Below are positions 29,458-38,705 of a stretch of DNA of 64,000 nucleotides, piece by piece. Location: NCBI RefSeq assembly GCF_900176375.1, contig NZ_FWYF01000001.1, positions 248,001-312,000 of the forward strand, in the 5' to 3' direction. The first letter of the stretch is position 1; each line of letters starts with the position of its first letter. The translations under genes were made by a program, and so were the position numbers. This DNA comes from Reichenbachiella faecimaris. Lineage in GTDB: Bacteria > Bacteroidota > Bacteroidia > Cytophagales > Cyclobacteriaceae. Under the pieces are notes generated by a model, which worked only from the letters and a program-made list of their open reading frames with translations, ran no database searches and had not been told where the DNA came from.

Positions 29458-30288
29458 ATGAAAGAATTCCTTCAATTCAAGCTTATCCATTTCGGAGACA
29501 TCAATATCATGGTGTATCATATCTTGGCCATTGTAGGCGTGGTGATTGTGACCAAACTGGCCTTGCTCCTGCTCAGAAGATTTTTCAAGAGGCAGATTAA
29601 AGTTGGTCAATTTGATGAAGGCCGGGCTTGGGCTTTTTATCAGATCATTAAATACGTAATCATTGTAGCAGCTATTGCTATTGGTCTGGAACTGATAGGT
29701 GTTCAGCTGACGTTGCTATTGGCAGGTTCGGCGGCTTTATTGGTAGGCTTTGGACTTGGGGTGCAGCAGCAGTTCAATGACCTGGTCTCTGGTTTAGTAT
29801 TGCTTTTTGAAGGTACAGTGTCTATTGGAGACATTGTGGAATTGGAGGGACTGGTAGGCAAAATTACAGAAATCAATATCCGAACTTCTCAGGTGGTTAC
29901 CAGGGATGGAATCATTATCATAGTGCCTAATTCCAAATTAGTCAGTGATAAAGTGATCAACTGGTCACATAACCGTCAATCCACTCGTTTTGTGGTTAAG
30001 GTAGGAGTTGCCTATGGCACGGACGTAAAAAAAGCAACAGCCTTAATAGAACAAGCAGCTACCAACCATCCTGAAGTAGCCAAAAAACCTCAGCCATTTG
30101 CCAGGTTCATAGATTTTGGCAATTCTTCTCTTGATTTAGAAATTAGATTTTGGTGCAAAAATATGTGGCAGATAGAGTCAATCAAGAGTGATATTAGATT
30201 CGAAATCTATGACCTATTTCATAAGAATGGAATAGAAATACCCTTTCCTCAAACAGATATTCACATTAAATCAAATCATACCCAATGA
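29458..30288 (+). CDS. MscS-family mechanosensitive channel
   Basis: 276 residues with three membrane helices; the pore helix LLLAGSAALLVGFGLGVQQQFNDLVSGLVLLFE matches MscS TM3 with its Gly/Ala packing. The beta domain follows (GDIVELEGLVGKITEINIRTSQVVTRDGIIIIVPNS) and then a C-terminal alpha/beta vestibule. It should release solutes under hypo-osmotic shock. Its stop overlaps the ATG of the SDR gene (ATGA). Confidence 0.93.
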   Translation: MKEFLQFKLIHFGDINIMVYHILAIVGVVIVTKLALLLLRRFFKRQIKVGQFDEGRAWAFYQIIKYVIIVAAIAIGLELIGVQLTLLLAGSAALLVGFGLGVQQQFNDLVSGLVLLFEGTVSIGDIVELEGLVGKITEINIRTSQVVTRDGIIIIVPNSKLVSDKVINWSHNRQSTRFVVKVGVAYGTDVKKATALIEQAATNHPEVAKKPQPFARFIDFGNSSLDLEIRFWCKNMWQIESIKSDIRFEIYDLFHKNGIEIPFPQTDIHIKSNHTQ

Positions 30289-31037
30289 GCAAATTTTCAC
30301 TTAAAGACAAAGTAGCAATTGTAACAGGTGCAAGTAAAGGTATTGGCGAAGCCATGGCCAGTATATATGCAGCCGCAGGTGCCAAAGTAGTGGTATCCAG
30401 CAGAAAACAGGAGGCCGTGGATGAAGTGGCCGAAAAAATCACTGAAGGTGGATTTAAAGCCATAGGTGTTGCGTGTAATACTGGCGATATGGATCAAATT
30501 GGACATTTGGTAGATCAGACCTTGGAAGCGTATGGTAAAATTGATATTGTGGTAAACAATGCAGCTACCAACCCAGTGTTTGGTCCAGTGGTTCAGACCA
30601 GCACTGATGCATTTGACAAAATCATGGATGTGAATGTAAAAGGGCCTTTTGAATTGGCCAAACTGTGCGTGCCTCACATGGAAGCTGGAGGATCTATTAT
30701 CAACATCAGCAGTGTGGGGGGCATTTCGCCAGAAGCTCATCTAGGCATATATAGTGTGAGTAAGGCTGCTTTGATATCTCTGACCAAAGTATTGGCTAAA
30801 GAACTAGGACCACAAGGCATTAGAGCCAATGTGATCTGCCCTGGTTTGATCAAAACCAAGTTTAGTGAAGCCCTTTGGACTAATGATGACTTGACTAAAA
30901 AATTTGTGAAGCACTTGCCCCTCCAAAGAATTGGTGAATCAGATGAAATTGCCGGATTGGCGTTGTTTCTGGCCTCTGAAGCCTCTTCTTATTGCACAGG
31001 GGGTGTTTATACAGCAGACGGTGGATTTACTATCTAA
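30285..31037 (+). CDS. SDR-family oxidoreductase
   Basis: 250 residues of classical short-chain dehydrogenase: cofactor motif TGASKGIG (14-21), NNAA (91-94), catalytic S142/S143, Y156 and K160, and the C-terminal SYCTGGVYTADGG. R40 after the second strand suggests NADP(H). The closest general similarity is to 3-oxoacyl-ACP reductase/DHRS4-like enzymes; substrate unknown. Its start overlaps the MscS gene by 4 bp. Confidence 0.92.
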   Translation: MSKFSLKDKVAIVTGASKGIGEAMASIYAAAGAKVVVSSRKQEAVDEVAEKITEGGFKAIGVACNTGDMDQIGHLVDQTLEAYGKIDIVVNNAATNPVFGPVVQTSTDAFDKIMDVNVKGPFELAKLCVPHMEAGGSIINISSVGGISPEAHLGIYSVSKAALISLTKVLAKELGPQGIRANVICPGLIKTKFSEALWTNDDLTKKFVKHLPLQRIGESDEIAGLALFLASEASSYCTGGVYTADGGFTI

Positions 31038-31073
31038 AACTACTATATTCGAATCCAAATTAAGATTAATTCA

Positions 31074-31526
31074 ATGACACTAAAGACAAAAATTTCCACT
31101 GGCATTTTAGCACTATTTATCATTATTCAATTCTTTGGCATAGACAAAGAAAACCCATCTTATGCTGCTGAAAATGATTTTATCGAAATTATGAATCCGC
31201 CTACAGAAATTGCTCAAATCATCAAAACTTCATGCTATGATTGTCATTCATATCATACAAAGTATCCCTGGTATACAAGTGTTGCGCCTATTTCATGGTG
31301 GATAGGAGATCATATTGAAGAAGGTCGTGAACATTTCAACTTGTCAGAATGGGGCACATACTCAGAGAAGAAAGCGCTGCATAAACTGGAAGAATTTTAC
31401 GAAGAAGTGGAAGAAGGTGAGATGCCTTTGACTTCATATACCTTGATCCATGGTGAAGCCAGCCTTACGGATGAACAAACGAAAAAATTAATCACTTGGG
31501 TCAAGAGTTTGCCAGGTGTGAAATAG
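31074..31526 (+). CDS. haem-binding domain protein (c-type CXXCH)
   Basis: 150 residues with an N-terminal signal anchor (GILALFIIIQFFGI) and a haem motif CYDCH at 54-58 within KTSCYDCHSYHTKYPWY, the pattern of the Haem_bd domain. The rest (SWWIGDHIEEGREHFNLSEWG, ending in EQTKKLITWVKSLPG) matches the same family. It is a periplasmic, membrane-tethered monohaem protein, presumably an electron carrier. Ends 7 bp from the convergent sulfotransferase gene. Confidence 0.88.
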   Translation: MTLKTKISTGILALFIIIQFFGIDKENPSYAAENDFIEIMNPPTEIAQIIKTSCYDCHSYHTKYPWYTSVAPISWWIGDHIEEGREHFNLSEWGTYSEKKALHKLEEFYEEVEEGEMPLTSYTLIHGEASLTDEQTKKLITWVKSLPGVK

Positions 31527-31533
31527 TGGCAAT

Positions 31534-32304
31534 TCAATAATCAAATCTCTCGTAATCTTCAGAGAAGATCTCTGCTACTATATTTGATTGATCTGAAACA
31601 TTTATGGTTTGACTCTTATTGAGCCTTTGATTTGTCCATTCTATTTGGTAAGACATCAGGTATGGGACTGCCTTCTCTTCAATTTCTTCCACTTTGAAAA
31701 TTTTCACTCTTCCTACGTTTTGTAGTGAGATATATTGAGGTAAAAAATGTATTTCTTTGATTGAATCTGGGATTTTTTTAATCAAATGGACAAATTTTTC
31801 GAAAGACGTCTGATTAGAAAATAGCCCGAAATACAAGCTATGAAAATACGATTGTTGATTCCGATTCCATACTTTGTCCTTGAAGCAAGATACCATTCGA
31901 TCATAAGGATCTCTGACTATCGTAAATACTTCAAACCCGTCTTCAACATAAGGTTTCATATTCGCTTTAGCCTTCTGATGAATTTCAGTCACAGACATTG
32001 AAGCAACATCCCACTCTGGATAATGCGCTTGTAGCATAGCAGCCAAAATTGATGTACTTCCCGTTTTACATATCCAGATGTAAGCCAATTTCTTTTCTGG
32101 CCAATGATATACATAATGCGGCCATTGTTTGTTCAATCTATAGAGTCCAAATAAGGATGCTATTTGGCAAACAATTGGTGTCTTGAGCATTATCGTTTTC
32201 CATTTGGCCTGGTCTGGGTCAATCTCGTTTTCTGGGTATAAAAGTGGTTGAAACAATTTGCCATGCTTTATCAGTACAAAGAAAAATAAGACCCACTGTT
32301 TCAT
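31534..32304 (-). CDS. sulfotransferase family protein
   Basis: 256 residues. A P-loop-like 5'-phosphosulfate site is seen in YIWICKTGSTSI (75-86) and the 3'-phosphate site in TIVRDPYDRMVSCF (128-141), the two hallmarks of the Sulfotransfer_2 family that uses PAPS as sulfate donor. The acceptor could be a polysaccharide, lipid or small molecule. It follows the TonB receptor gene by 24 bp on the same strand, so it may be the last gene of that operon. Confidence 0.86.
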   Translation of the reverse strand: MKQWVLFFFVLIKHGKLFQPLLYPENEIDPDQAKWKTIMLKTPIVCQIASLFGLYRLNKQWPHYVYHWPEKKLAYIWICKTGSTSILAAMLQAHYPEWDVASMSVTEIHQKAKANMKPYVEDGFEVFTIVRDPYDRMVSCFKDKVWNRNQQSYFHSLYFGLFSNQTSFEKFVHLIKKIPDSIKEIHFLPQYISLQNVGRVKIFKVEEIEEKAVPYLMSYQIEWTNQRLNKSQTINVSDQSNIVAEIFSEDYERFDY

Positions 32305-32328
32305 TGTTGGATATGTGCTTTTGGCTAA

Positions 32329-34803
32329 CTATAACTTGATGCCTAAAGTTAAGTAGAAACTTCTTCCGTCTGAAGGAATAATTCCCGGGCCAGGATACCC
32401 TGTGGCTCTTCTTGTGAAATAGTTATTGTCTGTCAGGTTATTGATACCTGTTTCCAACTTCAACATTTTGTATGCGTAGGATAATGAGAAATCCACAATA
32501 TAATAGGCTGGAATCTCTCCTATTACCCCTTCCCTTGCGCTTCCTGATTCCGCCACATTTGAGTTTTCGGCGTCAGTGAATTGTTTGGACAAGCTTGTAA
32601 ACTGAATACTGGAGAGTAGGTTTTTGTACCCCATATTGAGTCCAGTCTTAATATTGACGTCAGGGATGAATTCTACCTTATGCCCATCTACATTGTTATT
32701 GCCCTCAATGGAGTTGAGGTACCTAGACCCTGTGAATGCAGCATTTACAAACCAGTTGAATTTCATCTTTTTATTATCCCCCTGAAATGTTTCTATAAGA
32801 TTCCAATCAACAAAAAACTCAAGCCCATAAATCATGGCATCACCAATATTGGTACGGACACGATTGGCGCGATCGTCAAACACAATACCAATTCGATCTT
32901 TGTACATCATCACATAAGCACCCACATCATAGGAAACATACTTTTTCCACTTTCCTCTCAACCCAATGTCTGATGTATAGCCATTTTCGTCCTGTATATT
33001 TTCATCAATAATAAAAGAGGGGTTGACTGTTCTGATATCACTGAAAGTAACTGAGCGATAATTTTGAGAGAAGTTCCAGTAAAGCTCCAGATTGGGGTTG
33101 AATTCATTGCTTAGTCCAAGACCAAATAGCACGAAAGTTCTTGGTAATGAAAGTGATTCTGTAGAATCCGTATCCACAGCACTGGATCCAAGGCTGTTTA
33201 CAAGATATGTGCCTTTACTTCGAGTCAGAATATGCTCTACTCTAATACCAGGCGTAATGGAAAAATGGTCATTCAAGTAGATGATGTTTTCGCCAAAAAA
33301 GGCCAAATTTCTATTTGGAAAAATATAATTCGAATTATTAGGATAATCAGAAAGGCTATTGTGGAAACTAAAATCAGCGCTTGAACCATCAGCTCCTTGC
33401 CCTTGTATGGAGCCATTTTCAGCATGATAGTATTTTGAACCCACCAAAAGTACTGCGTCTCTGTTGAACAAACCATATCTGGTGAGCAACCTTGCCTCTA
33501 TTCCCCAATTATTGAAAGTGCCTTTAATTAAATCTCTAGGATAAATATAATTTCCCTGTTCATCCTTCCAGTCTGGTTCGCTTACAGGGTTTCTATTAAG
33601 TCCTCCTAAACCAGGAATCCCTCTAAAACCAAGGGCATTTCGTTCTGCATTTAAGCCAAACACGTTGAGGCTGAAGTCTGTTCGATTTGAGAATTTATGA
33701 TCCAATCGTATAGCATAGAGCTTCCAATCCACTTCAAACCAATTTCTTTCGCGATTGCTGAACATGGGATCGTCTGCAAACTGACTATCTGTTAACCCAC
33801 CAGCTTGCTGTGCCAGATATTTGAGATACGTAAAGTCAGCTGTGATACTCGTTTCATCACTGAAAGCATATCTGACATTGGCAAAGAGATTTTTCGAATC
33901 GAATTCAGAATTTGGACGATAGCCATTGCCCTGCTTATAGTTGAAATAAGTGTAATAACTAAACTTGCCAACAGTACCACTCAAACTGTTGAAACTAGTG
34001 TACAGGCCAAATGAGCCAATGGTTTGGCGTGATTTCAATTCTATTTTCTTGTCAGCCACTGGCTTTTTCATTTTGAAATTGATCAAACCACCAAACTGTG
34101 TTCCATATTGTAGCGAAGCAGCACCTCGAATTACTTCTATCTCTTCTAATCCTTCTACAGGTGGTGTGTAATAGCTCTCTGGATAACCCAATACATCTGC
34201 ACTAATGTCATAGCCATTTTGTCGTGTATTGAAATTGGATGTTCTGTTTGGGTCTAGCCCCCTACCTCCTATACTTAGCTGTAGTCCCCCATCATTGCTT
34301 TCGTAGATATTGAGACCCACAACCTGAGAATAAACCTGTCGGGCATTGTTGCTGGCTCGATTCCCAACCATCTGATCAAGTAGGATTACTTCACTTTTCT
34401 TACCCGCGTAGATTGCTGTGCCTTCTACAGGCTGTAGCCGCTTGAGACCAAATATCTCCTCTTTCTTTTGATTAATAACAACCTCTGAGAGTTCAGTAGT
34501 AAGTTCGCTCAGTTCAAATTCTAAGGTTTGATTCTTACTTAATTCAATTTGGGTGGCGAGTGTTTCGTATTGATAAGAGAAAACAACTAAAGTGTACTTT
34601 CCACTTGGAATATCCTTAAACTGAAAGTTTCCATCCTTGTCAGTATCAACGAGTTTCTTTAATTCCTCAATATAAATTTGAGTTGAGGCAATACCTTTTT
34701 TGGATACTGAGTCAGTCACTTTACCCTTCAGTTCAAATTGCGCCCAAGAAATTTGAGCCAGCAACATCAACATACCCACTATACTACAGACCTTTAATTT
34801 CAT
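32329..34803 (-). CDS. TonB-dependent receptor (FecA-like)
   Basis: About 824 residues starting MKLKVCSIVGMLMLLAQISWAQ, a clean signal peptide; an ATG 11 codons upstream is possible. A carboxypeptidase-like regulatory domain (FELKGKVTDSVSKKGIAS, ~25-110) precedes the plug (EVILLDQMVGNRASNNARQVYSQV, then EEIEVIRGAASLQYGTQFGG) and the 22-strand barrel with a C-terminal aromatic-rich strand. The plug resembles iron-dicitrate or siderophore receptors. Its start lies within the end of the HTTM gene, and upstream imelysin and DUF4856 genes point to iron uptake; no genes for siderophore synthesis are nearby. Confidence 0.9.
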   Translation of the reverse strand: MKLKVCSIVGMLMLLAQISWAQFELKGKVTDSVSKKGIASTQIYIEELKKLVDTDKDGNFQFKDIPSGKYTLVVFSYQYETLATQIELSKNQTLEFELSELTTELSEVVINQKKEEIFGLKRLQPVEGTAIYAGKKSEVILLDQMVGNRASNNARQVYSQVVGLNIYESNDGGLQLSIGGRGLDPNRTSNFNTRQNGYDISADVLGYPESYYTPPVEGLEEIEVIRGAASLQYGTQFGGLINFKMKKPVADKKIELKSRQTIGSFGLYTSFNSLSGTVGKFSYYTYFNYKQGNGYRPNSEFDSKNLFANVRYAFSDETSITADFTYLKYLAQQAGGLTDSQFADDPMFSNRERNWFEVDWKLYAIRLDHKFSNRTDFSLNVFGLNAERNALGFRGIPGLGGLNRNPVSEPDWKDEQGNYIYPRDLIKGTFNNWGIEARLLTRYGLFNRDAVLLVGSKYYHAENGSIQGQGADGSSADFSFHNSLSDYPNNSNYIFPNRNLAFFGENIIYLNDHFSITPGIRVEHILTRSKGTYLVNSLGSSAVDTDSTESLSLPRTFVLFGLGLSNEFNPNLELYWNFSQNYRSVTFSDIRTVNPSFIIDENIQDENGYTSDIGLRGKWKKYVSYDVGAYVMMYKDRIGIVFDDRANRVRTNIGDAMIYGLEFFVDWNLIETFQGDNKKMKFNWFVNAAFTGSRYLNSIEGNNNVDGHKVEFIPDVNIKTGLNMGYKNLLSSIQFTSLSKQFTDAENSNVAESGSAREGVIGEIPAYYIVDFSLSYAYKMLKLETGINNLTDNNYFTRRATGYPGPGIIPSDGRSFYLTLGIKL

Positions 34804-36163
34804 CTTCGAATGGTAAAATCCACTGCTTAGGTTCAAATGATTCTTTCTCTTTCATTAAATCAACTTCAGAGTTGATGAATGGACGACTAGATCTTCCATT
34901 GAGCGCGACGTAGCTTTCTACATATACCTCGACATTCCTATGACCCTGTGGCATAAAATGCCTGCCTAAGTGATGCGCATATTCCAATATGAAATCAGGC
35001 TGAAAAGACATCTGTTTCTCTTGAAATGGTGTTAAAAAATCACTGTTGTCCACATAAAAATATTGACCAGTTTCTCCGTTTACAATTTTGAAATTGGCCA
35101 CACCTGCTTTTTCCATAAGCATCACGCGCCAGGAAAAACGAAATCCCTCTTCAGTCCAAAACAACTCACCTGGGTAACTTAAATACCTGAATGGAATCGT
35201 CAATTGGAGCGCAAAGAAAACGATAATCAAGCTTACTTTTGCCCTCTGCTTAAAAGATTTATAATTTAAGGTCAGTTCCCGACCAGGGTTTGGGTTTGGA
35301 TTCATCCAATGTACATATTGACCCAAGTTGTTCAGTAGGTTGGCATGCCAATTTGGTGTGAAGAAAATCAGCGTACAAGCTATCATCAAGTAAGGAAACA
35401 TACCTATAGGAAAAAGTATACTCGTCAGCAGATGAAATCCAATGACCATAAAATACCCAAACCATCTGGTGGTAGCATACAATAGTAAAAAGGGCACTGT
35501 TAGATCATAAAAGGCTCCTATCCAGCTTAGCGCATAGTGCACCCAGGTCTGCTGTAGCCAATCACCTAATAGTGGCAGGTCATACGCGCCTGGCAGCCAC
35601 ATTTTTAACGGCATGGCATGTACCAACCAGTCTGAATTGAGTTTGGCCAGGCCAGCATAGAAATAGACAATACCAAGCATGAGTTTCAAGGCATCTGCAT
35701 GCCATTTGGGAATTCGATCATAAGCTTGTTTTGGATTGCTAAAAGCATCTAATGATGCACAAGTATGAGCAGGAAGAAAAATTAAGAGAAAGCTTACCAG
35801 ACTGACAAAATAGTAGTGGTTGAGATATGTAGTCTTATCCATCAACTCAATGTAAGTGAAACTCAAAAAGAAAATCACAATGGCGACACGATACTTATAG
35901 CCTAAGGCAACAAATAATGCCGACATTCCACAAACAAAAAATAGAACATAGGTGAATTCACCCAAAGGCTTTACCCATTCAAAACCATAATAAGAAAAGT
36001 GAAATGCTGGATCAATGTATAATTTTTCGATCCAACCATAAGCCCAAAATCGAATCATACTGATAAACATGAGGCTCCCAAATAAAATACGAAAGACCGC
36101 TAGTGGAGCGGCCTGTATCGTTTGGTTGGGATATGAAGATCTGGTATCAATCACCATCAGCAT
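34784..36163 (-). CDS. HTTM-domain membrane protein (gamma-carboxylase-like)
   Basis: 459 residues. The first ~290 form the HTTM domain with at least eight membrane helices (FRILFGSLMFISMIRFWAYGWIEKLY..., DALKLMLGIVYFYAGLAKLNSDWL...), related to vitamin K-dependent gamma-carboxylase. The rest is a soluble region (RFSWRVMLMEKAGVANFKI...). The KLNSDWL region carries the conserved lysine of the family. In this operon it sits between the imelysin gene (17-bp overlap) and the TonB receptor (20-bp overlap). The role of HTTM proteins in iron loci is unknown. Confidence 0.88.
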   Translation of the reverse strand: MLMVIDTRSSYPNQTIQAAPLAVFRILFGSLMFISMIRFWAYGWIEKLYIDPAFHFSYYGFEWVKPLGEFTYVLFFVCGMSALFVALGYKYRVAIVIFFLSFTYIELMDKTTYLNHYYFVSLVSFLLIFLPAHTCASLDAFSNPKQAYDRIPKWHADALKLMLGIVYFYAGLAKLNSDWLVHAMPLKMWLPGAYDLPLLGDWLQQTWVHYALSWIGAFYDLTVPFLLLYATTRWFGYFMVIGFHLLTSILFPIGMFPYLMIACTLIFFTPNWHANLLNNLGQYVHWMNPNPNPGRELTLNYKSFKQRAKVSLIIVFFALQLTIPFRYLSYPGELFWTEEGFRFSWRVMLMEKAGVANFKIVNGETGQYFYVDNSDFLTPFQEKQMSFQPDFILEYAHHLGRHFMPQGHRNVEVYVESYVALNGRSSRPFINSEVDLMKEKESFEPKQWILPFEDEIKGL

Positions 36164-37256
36164 CTACATAATCTACCTTGATATTCAAGGCCTGCAACAT
36201 GTCAACTTTAAAATGGATCACGTTCTTCTGCAACTCATCATAAGTATTGAGCATCAGGGCATTATCAGTCTCTACTTGTTCTGACAAGTCATCAGACAAA
36301 TGACTGCCTGTTGATTCTATAGTTACAAATTGGTCATTGATCAATTTGGTCAGGTCTTCTCCCTGCTTGATAGAATTCAGATAATCCAAATAACTATTGA
36401 ATCCCTCTCCTGTGGTACTACTTTCAAAATGCTGTCCATTGAAAAAAGCCTGACTTGCTGCCAATGCTTCTTCATATAAGGCTTTTGAAAAACTTGAGCC
36501 ATAATAAGACTCTACATCTTTGGCATCTGGTGTTCCAGAAAATACTCCAGCGGGAATGCCGATTTTGCTTGCTCTGAGATGTTTTTCAAAATAGTATATG
36601 TAATCATTGGCAACTTTATTTACTGCTCCAGTTGCACTCGATCCATCATTGTTCACAAATGTTTCTCGGTAGCCATTTTGCCAATCATCAACTACTTGAG
36701 TAGTCAACAAATTCAGTCTGCCCACTATGTCGGACAAATAATTTCTATATTTTTCTCCAGTCTGCGTGTCAGAAAAAATACCAACAATGGCAGCCTCTGA
36801 TTCACCAACTCCATTAATCAAATAATCTATGGCCGGAAAACCTTGCTGATCTCTGCGTGAGGGAAGCTCAAGGTTATAGTTGCCAGAAGTGATGTTTGCT
36901 TCGATTTCTGTTGAATTGGTTGGGAAAAGGTTGGTATAACTCTGCAAGCTGACAGTTTCTGCCTGTCCTATTTCAAACATAGCTACCCACTGCCAGGCCA
37001 GATAAGCCGATTGCCATTGGGTTCTTAAGGAGGCTAAATTAGCTTCATTGACAGTTGTATTGAATGTATTTGTCGCTATGACTAAAGCTTCAATTTCATC
37101 TAAATAGTTCTCATAAGCAGGCATAATGATGTGGTCTGCCCAATTAGTGAGCATGGCTCCACGATCAAAACTATCTTCTGTTGATTCATTGGTACCAGAA
37201 TCACAGGAAGCCAAGGCAATGGTAAAAACGGATAAGAGAATTTTAGATACTTTCAT
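36147..37256 (-). CDS. imelysin-family lipoprotein
   Basis: 369 residues with a lipoprotein signal (ILLSVFTIALASCDSG, lipidated Cys near 18) and an imelysin (peptidase M75) domain: LRTQWQSAYLAWQWVAMFEIG and LPSRRDQQGFPAIDYLINGVGE, close to the GxHxxE-region of the family. The canonical GxHAIEF-type motif reads GFPAIDYL, as in the IrpA/insulin-cleaving membrane protein group. Imelysins are periplasmic metal-binding proteins of iron uptake (EfeO, IrpA). It lies 65 bp downstream of the DUF4856 gene. Confidence 0.9.
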   Translation of the reverse strand: MKVSKILLSVFTIALASCDSGTNESTEDSFDRGAMLTNWADHIIMPAYENYLDEIEALVIATNTFNTTVNEANLASLRTQWQSAYLAWQWVAMFEIGQAETVSLQSYTNLFPTNSTEIEANITSGNYNLELPSRRDQQGFPAIDYLINGVGESEAAIVGIFSDTQTGEKYRNYLSDIVGRLNLLTTQVVDDWQNGYRETFVNNDGSSATGAVNKVANDYIYYFEKHLRASKIGIPAGVFSGTPDAKDVESYYGSSFSKALYEEALAASQAFFNGQHFESSTTGEGFNSYLDYLNSIKQGEDLTKLINDQFVTIESTGSHLSDDLSEQVETDNALMLNTYDELQKNVIHFKVDMLQALNIKVDYVDADGD

Positions 37257-37321
37257 ACAAACTGAAAAATGAGGCCAATAGTAATAATGGCCTCATTTAT
37301 ATTTTTAAATCATCAATTACT

Positions 37322-38491
37322 TTACTGTGCTGCCTCAGCCATCACTAGGCCAAATGCATCTACTATTTCTTGTGATACCTCATCTAGTGTAGTTGATGAA
37401 GCATTCCAAAGACCATTTTCATTGGCCAGAATATCATCCACAAATTCTTCTACATCCTCCTTGGAGAAGTAAGGTGAGTTTGTATTAGGTTTTCTAGTGA
37501 ATTGCAAACTGTACACGAATCCTAAACCTTCAGATAGATCATGGAAAGCACCACCAAATTCCTGTGTTTCAAGCAAATCTTTACCACCTTGTAAGTAGTG
37601 AACAGCTCTCACTGCAATCACCTTTGAAACGTTCTCTCTTATGATTTCTACTTGTGTGTCTCTAACTGTGTAGTTTTTAGCTACAATGGCCGCTCTTCCT
37701 AGAATAAAAGCATCTTCAATAGTCTTGGCAATGCCTGTGTAATTTTCGTTGCCATCTACACTACCAATGTAATTGAGCAAATAGCTTGGGTCATCATCTG
37801 TACCTCCATATACATAGCCATAAGCTTCATCCCACTTGTGCTCCATGGTAGTATATGTCTTGCCTTCAGCTAGTACTTCAGCATCGTTATCTTCCACGTT
37901 AGTGCTTTCATCCAAAACAGAGTTGCTCAAGTAGTTATTTAGAATTTGATCAGCAAAAAGAGCACCTATCAAAGACTTTGCTATCACCTGATTGTATTCT
38001 ATCCCTTCAGCACTTACATATCTTGTAGAAGTGCCATCTGCCATTTGGCCTGCCATTCCGGCTGAAGCCGAAGCCTCCCATTGTGGAAATACTTCATCAT
38101 GTTGGTTGCCTATCCAGGTATCAATTTGAGCTTTTATTTCCGCAGCGTCAGTGGCGTTGTCGGAAAAATAATCGGAAGAAGCTGCAGTTTTACTTCTGAT
38201 GTTTTTATCAGAAGCATTAAGGTCTGCATCAGAGAAATCAGCATCACCTTCAGCATGATCGAACATAGCTAATAATTCGGCTTTACTTTTTGTCTCGTCC
38301 TTTATGGCAGTGCCCAGTTCGTGTGTCATAGCTATTCTGGTGGTCTGCCCACTGAACGAAACTGTGCTAGCTCCATCTCTGGTAAAAGTGTATGTATCTG
38401 GCGTTTGAATAGATGGAGTAGTATCATCATCACTACACGATACCAATGTTACCCCGAATAGTATACCAATATAAATCTTACTGAATTTCAT
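37322..38491 (-). CDS. DUF4856 lipoprotein
   Basis: 389 residues from the ATG at 38491 (a TTG at 38500 is a less likely start). Lipoprotein signal IYIGILFGVTLVSCSDDD. The remainder matches DUF4856: TYTFTRDGASTVSFSGQT, EHKWDEAYGYVYG, LGRAAIVAKNYTVRD and EVIRAVHYLQG-like patterns. The family is specific to Bacteroidota and proteobacteria and travels with imelysin, suggesting an imelysin-like iron-binding periplasmic protein. First gene of the DUF4856-imelysin-HTTM-TonB-receptor operon. Confidence 0.88.
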   Translation of the reverse strand: MKFSKIYIGILFGVTLVSCSDDDTTPSIQTPDTYTFTRDGASTVSFSGQTTRIAMTHELGTAIKDETKSKAELLAMFDHAEGDADFSDADLNASDKNIRSKTAASSDYFSDNATDAAEIKAQIDTWIGNQHDEVFPQWEASASAGMAGQMADGTSTRYVSAEGIEYNQVIAKSLIGALFADQILNNYLSNSVLDESTNVEDNDAEVLAEGKTYTTMEHKWDEAYGYVYGGTDDDPSYLLNYIGSVDGNENYTGIAKTIEDAFILGRAAIVAKNYTVRDTQVEIIRENVSKVIAVRAVHYLQGGKDLLETQEFGGAFHDLSEGLGFVYSLQFTRKPNTNSPYFSKEDVEEFVDDILANENGLWNASSTTLDEVSQEIVDAFGLVMAEAAQ

Positions 38492-38650
38492 AAGTCGCAA
38501 ATATATTATGTTTATTAAGACTGATTATAAATAATATTGCAAAAGTACATGGCAATCCAATTGACACAACCTTTATCTAGACAAATTCTAAATACGAAAT
38601 AAAAATCACTAGAAGTAGTGATTGCAACTATTTCAATAGCATCAAAATAT

Positions 38651-38672
38651 ATTTTTAGATTAATCTAAAAAT
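38651..38672. promoter_or_regulatory. perfect 22-bp palindrome, probable DtxR/MntR operator
   Basis: ATTTTTAGATTAATCTAAAAAT is its own complement over all 22 bases. It contains the TTAGnnT...AnnCTAA pattern of DtxR-family operators and lies 33 bp upstream of the regulator gene that heads the Mn/Zn transporter operon. A looser relative, TATCTAGACAAATTCTAAAT, lies at 38574-38593. Autoregulation is inferred. Confidence 0.7.
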
Positions 38673-38705
38673 TGTTTTTCTTTGCATAAACCCATTTGAA
38701 CGTAA

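Noticed and set aside
30297-30740. Open frame of 147 codons on the minus strand.
   Set aside because: Antisense to the SDR gene, whose motifs are intact; the translated product is Cys/His-rich noise.
34804-34836. Longer start for the TonB receptor.
   Set aside because: The ATG at 34803 begins a clean signal peptide; the 11 added residues would precede it and reach further into the upstream gene.
21292-38525. The 8-mer ATCAGTCT occurs 18-32 bp upstream of three minus-strand genes (20025-21269, 27968-28810 and 37322-38491).
   Set aside because: About two copies of any 8-mer are expected by chance in 64 kb on both strands; the flanks share no further pattern.
38574-38593. Second DtxR box as an independent feature.
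   Set aside because: The symmetry is weak and the spacing differs by one base from the main palindrome; mentioned only with the strong site.
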